The notes under the pieces were generated by a model. That model saw only the letters and a program-made list of their open reading frames with translations. It was not told the origin of the DNA and did no database searches. This document shows, in pieces, positions 39,237 to 41,015 of a stretch of DNA of 41,015 nucleotides; within the stretch, counting starts at the first letter, position 1, and every line of letters begins with the position of its first letter. Source of the stretch: Clostridiales bacterium (GTDB lineage Bacteria; Bacillota; Clostridia; Oscillospirales; Acutalibacteraceae); NCBI GenBank assembly GCA_012517675.1, contig JAAYUL010000021.1, forward strand, positions 1 to 41,015, in the 5' to 3' direction. Made by a program: the position numbers and the translations under genes.

Positions 39237-39728
39237 GTGTTGTTGCCAACGCATGTTGTCGCGGCGGGAGGGCTTGTTTTGAATGAGAAAGAGGAGCTCC
39301 TCCTTGTCAAAAATCCGCGCAAGGGCTGGGAATATCCCGGAGGAATGATCGAACCGGGGGAAACGCTGGTGCAGGGGCTTCTGCGTGAAATCCGGGAGGA
39401 ATCGGGGGTAACCGCCGAAGTGCTGCGAGCGGTTGGAATTTATTCCAACACAAAACCCAGGCCGGGCTATAACAGCGTGCTGGAAATTCCGACGACCGTG
39501 ATCGTCGATTTTATCTGCCGGTACCGTTCTGGAGCATTGCGCACCAGCGAAGAGAGCACGGAGGTTCGGTGGGTTTCCAAAGAGCGGGCTTTGGAGCTGG
39601 TCAACGCAAAATTACAGTACCGGCTCCGGAAAGCCCTGGACTTTCAATCGGGTTTTACGTGCGCGGGATTCTTTGTGAATGCGGACGATGCGGTTGAAAT
39701 CCATGAAGAATACCGTTTTCCACGGTAA
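39237..39728 (+). CDS. NUDIX hydrolase
   Basis: 163 residues from GTG 39237 behind GGGAAGTG; other in-frame starts (39228) are possible. A complete NUDIX box lies at about residues 38-60: GMIEPGETLVQGLLREIREESGV, that is Gx5Ex7REUxEExGU. The N-terminal strand is VVAAGGLVLNEKEELLLVKNPRKGWEYPGG. The enzyme hydrolyses a nucleoside-diphosphate-linked substrate with Mg2+; the substrate is not evident. It is the first gene after the T-box and is followed by alaS after 96 bp, so it is likely induced with alanine-tRNA shortage. Confidence 0.88.
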   Translation: MLLPTHVVAAGGLVLNEKEELLLVKNPRKGWEYPGGMIEPGETLVQGLLREIREESGVTAEVLRAVGIYSNTKPRPGYNSVLEIPTTVIVDFICRYRSGALRTSEESTEVRWVSKERALELVNAKLQYRLRKALDFQSGFTCAGFFVNADDAVEIHEEYRFPR

Positions 39729-39824
39729 ATAAAGGGATATTGAATCGCGCGCTGTTTTGCGCAGCGTTGCGCTGTCAATAATAAATTGATTCTTTTGCCT
39801 CGCGGCGGAATGGAGTTTTGGTCA

Positions 39825-41015
39825 ATGGAGTGGACAGGTTTAAATGAACTGCGTGAAAAGTATCTTGCGTTTTTTGAGTCGAAGGGGCATCTTCGCCTTC
39901 CCAGCTTTTCGCTGATCCCGAAGGACGACAACAGCCTTTTGCTGATCAATTCCGGCATGGCGCCCATGAAAAAGTATTTTACCGGCGAGGTCACCCCGCC
40001 GCGCAGGCGCGTAACCACGTGCCAGAAATGCATCCGCACGCCGGACATTGAGCGCGTGGGCATCACCGCCCGCCACGGCACCTACTTTGAAATGCTGGGC
40101 AATTTTTCGTTCGGCGATTATTTCAAGCATGAAGCCACCGCGTGGGCGTGGGAGTTCTGCACCGGGGTGCTGGATCTGCCGGTGGAAAAGCTCTGGGTCA
40201 CCATTTACACCGAGGATGACGAGGCGTTCGACATCTGGACGAAGGAGGTCGGGGTGGACCCCTCTCACATTGTGCGGCTCGGCAGGGAGGATAATTTCTG
40301 GGAGCACGGCTCCGGCCCCTGCGGCCCCTGCTCCGAAATTTACTTCGACCGCGGCGAGCAGTACGGCTGCGGCTCCCCCACCTGCGGCGTGGGCTGTGAC
40401 TGCGACCGCTATGTGGAATTCTGGAACATCGTGTTTTCCCAGTTCAACAGCGACGGGAACGGCCATTATCCGCCGATGGAGCACCCGAATATCGACACCG
40501 GCATGGGCCTTGAGCGCCTCGCCTGCATCATGCAGAACGTGGACAATCTTTTTCTGGTCGACACGGTGCAGAATATCATGAAGCATATCTGCCGCGTGGC
40601 GAACGTGAAATACGGCGAAAACCCGAAGAACGACATTTCCCTGCGCGTGATCACCGACCATATCCGCAGCACCACCTTCATGATCGGCGACGGCGTTATG
40701 CCTTCCAACGAAGGCCGGGGCTACGTGCTGCGCCGCCTGCTGCGCCGCGCCGCGCGCCACGGCCGTCTGCTCGGCATTGAGCACACCTTCCTTTCCGAAA
40801 TCGCCGATACGGTCATCAACGAAAACAAAAACGCTTACCCGGAGCTGGATGAAAAACGCGCCATGATCAAAAAGCTGATCGGCGTGGAGGAGGAGAGCTT
40901 CGCGAAAACGATCGACCAGGGCCTTCAGCTGCTCAACACCTATATGGAGCAGGCGCAGGGCGCGGTCTTTTCCGGCGCGGATGCGTTCCGCCTGAACGAC
41001 ACCTACGGGTTCCCG
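39825..41015 (+). CDS. alaS: alanyl-tRNA synthetase (C-terminal part outside the window)
   Basis: 397 residues are visible from ATG 39825 (GGAG about 9 bases upstream) to the window end, in frame throughout. [22 protein letters not shown] is the usual start. The class II core shows [18 protein letters not shown] (motif 1), [37 protein letters not shown] (motif 2 region) and [14 protein letters not shown]-type DTGMGLERL (motif 3). The extra cysteine group [16 protein letters not shown] is also seen. The editing domain and C-Ala domain lie beyond the window. It is controlled by the upstream T-box. Confidence 0.97.
   Translation, partial: MEWTGLNELREKYLAFFESKGHLRLPSFSLIPKDDNSLLLINSGMAPMKKYFTGEVTPPRRRVTTCQKCIRTPDIERVGITARHGTYFEMLGNFSFGDYFKHEATAWAWEFCTGVLDLPVEKLWVTIYTEDDEAFDIWTKEVGVDPSHIVRLGREDNFWEHGSGPCGPCSEIYFDRGEQYGCGSPTCGVGCDCDRYVEFWNIVFSQFNSDGNGHYPPMEHPNIDTGMGLERLACIMQNVDNLFLVDTVQNIMKHICRVANVKYGENPKNDISLRVITDHIRSTTFMIGDGVMPSNEGRGYVLRRLLRRAARHGRLLGIEHTFLSEIADTVINENKNAYPELDEKRAMIKKLIGVEEESFAKTIDQGLQLLNTYMEQAQGAVFSGADAFRLNDTYGFP

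Overview
The window looks like chromosomal DNA of a spore-forming, Gram-positive anaerobe of the class Clostridia, most likely an Oscillospiraceae/Ruminococcaceae-type organism with a fairly G+C-rich genome. This rests on: sporulation genes yqfC/yqfD and a YlbJ-like gene, with a sigma-E-like promoter in front of yqfC; a T-box leader before the alaS region; a DUF4358-type lipoprotein-like gene; consensus sigma-A promoters with 17-bp spacers; and strong Shine-Dalgarno sites. No rRNA, CRISPR array, prophage or intact insertion sequence was seen. One tRNA-Gly(CCC) is present.

Layout. 1-4026: phoH (partial), yqfD and yqfC on the minus strand, divergent from a YlbJ-like sporulation membrane protein, followed by three very small genes. 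4128-7817: the classical translation/secretion operon ylxM-ffh-rpsP-khpA-rimM-trmD. 7927-8368: a monocistronic HPr gene. 8422-10995: an A+T-rich pair, an NAD-dependent epimerase and a GT-C-like membrane glycosyltransferase, probably acquired. 11471-13707: a DUF4358 protein, tRNA-Gly, and a LuxR-type regulator fused to a polytopic membrane domain. 13861-19828: a terminator-bounded five-gene operon of membrane and zinc-ribbon proteins that I cannot assign to a known system; this is the best candidate for something undescribed. 19977-23348: a GntR/LacI-type regulator convergent with an rsgA-methyltransferase pair, preceded by a promoter-rod-terminator unit that looks like a 6S-type RNA. 23442-26062: a GH13 glucosidase divergent from an AraC regulator, with an 18-bp perfect palindrome between them. 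26251-27944: an orphan TadG-like surface protein and dCMP deaminase. 28160-29289: rsmA plus a small membrane protein. 29415-33112: a MITE-like inverted-repeat element abutting glnS, then gltX behind a structured leader. 33109-38891: a VanY-type carboxypeptidase, Fe/Mn superoxide dismutase, a patatin-like lipase, pyruvate kinase, and a second VanY-like protein that has lost all three zinc ligands. 38919-41015: a consensus promoter and T-box leader driving a NUDIX hydrolase and alaS (cut by the window end).

How the genes work together. Much of the window is core translation machinery: SRP, S16, RimM, TrmD, RsmA, RsgA, GlnRS, GluRS, AlaRS and tRNA-Gly, plus a possible 6S RNA. These are interleaved with carbon-metabolism control (HPr with His15 and Ser46, pyruvate kinase, GH13 with AraC), cell-wall trimming (the VanY pair) and mother-cell sporulation genes. 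The accessory content is the A+T-rich sugar pair, the zinc-ribbon operon, the orphan TadG-like protein and the small mobile remnant. All assignments come from reading the sequence and protein motifs; no database search was possible.
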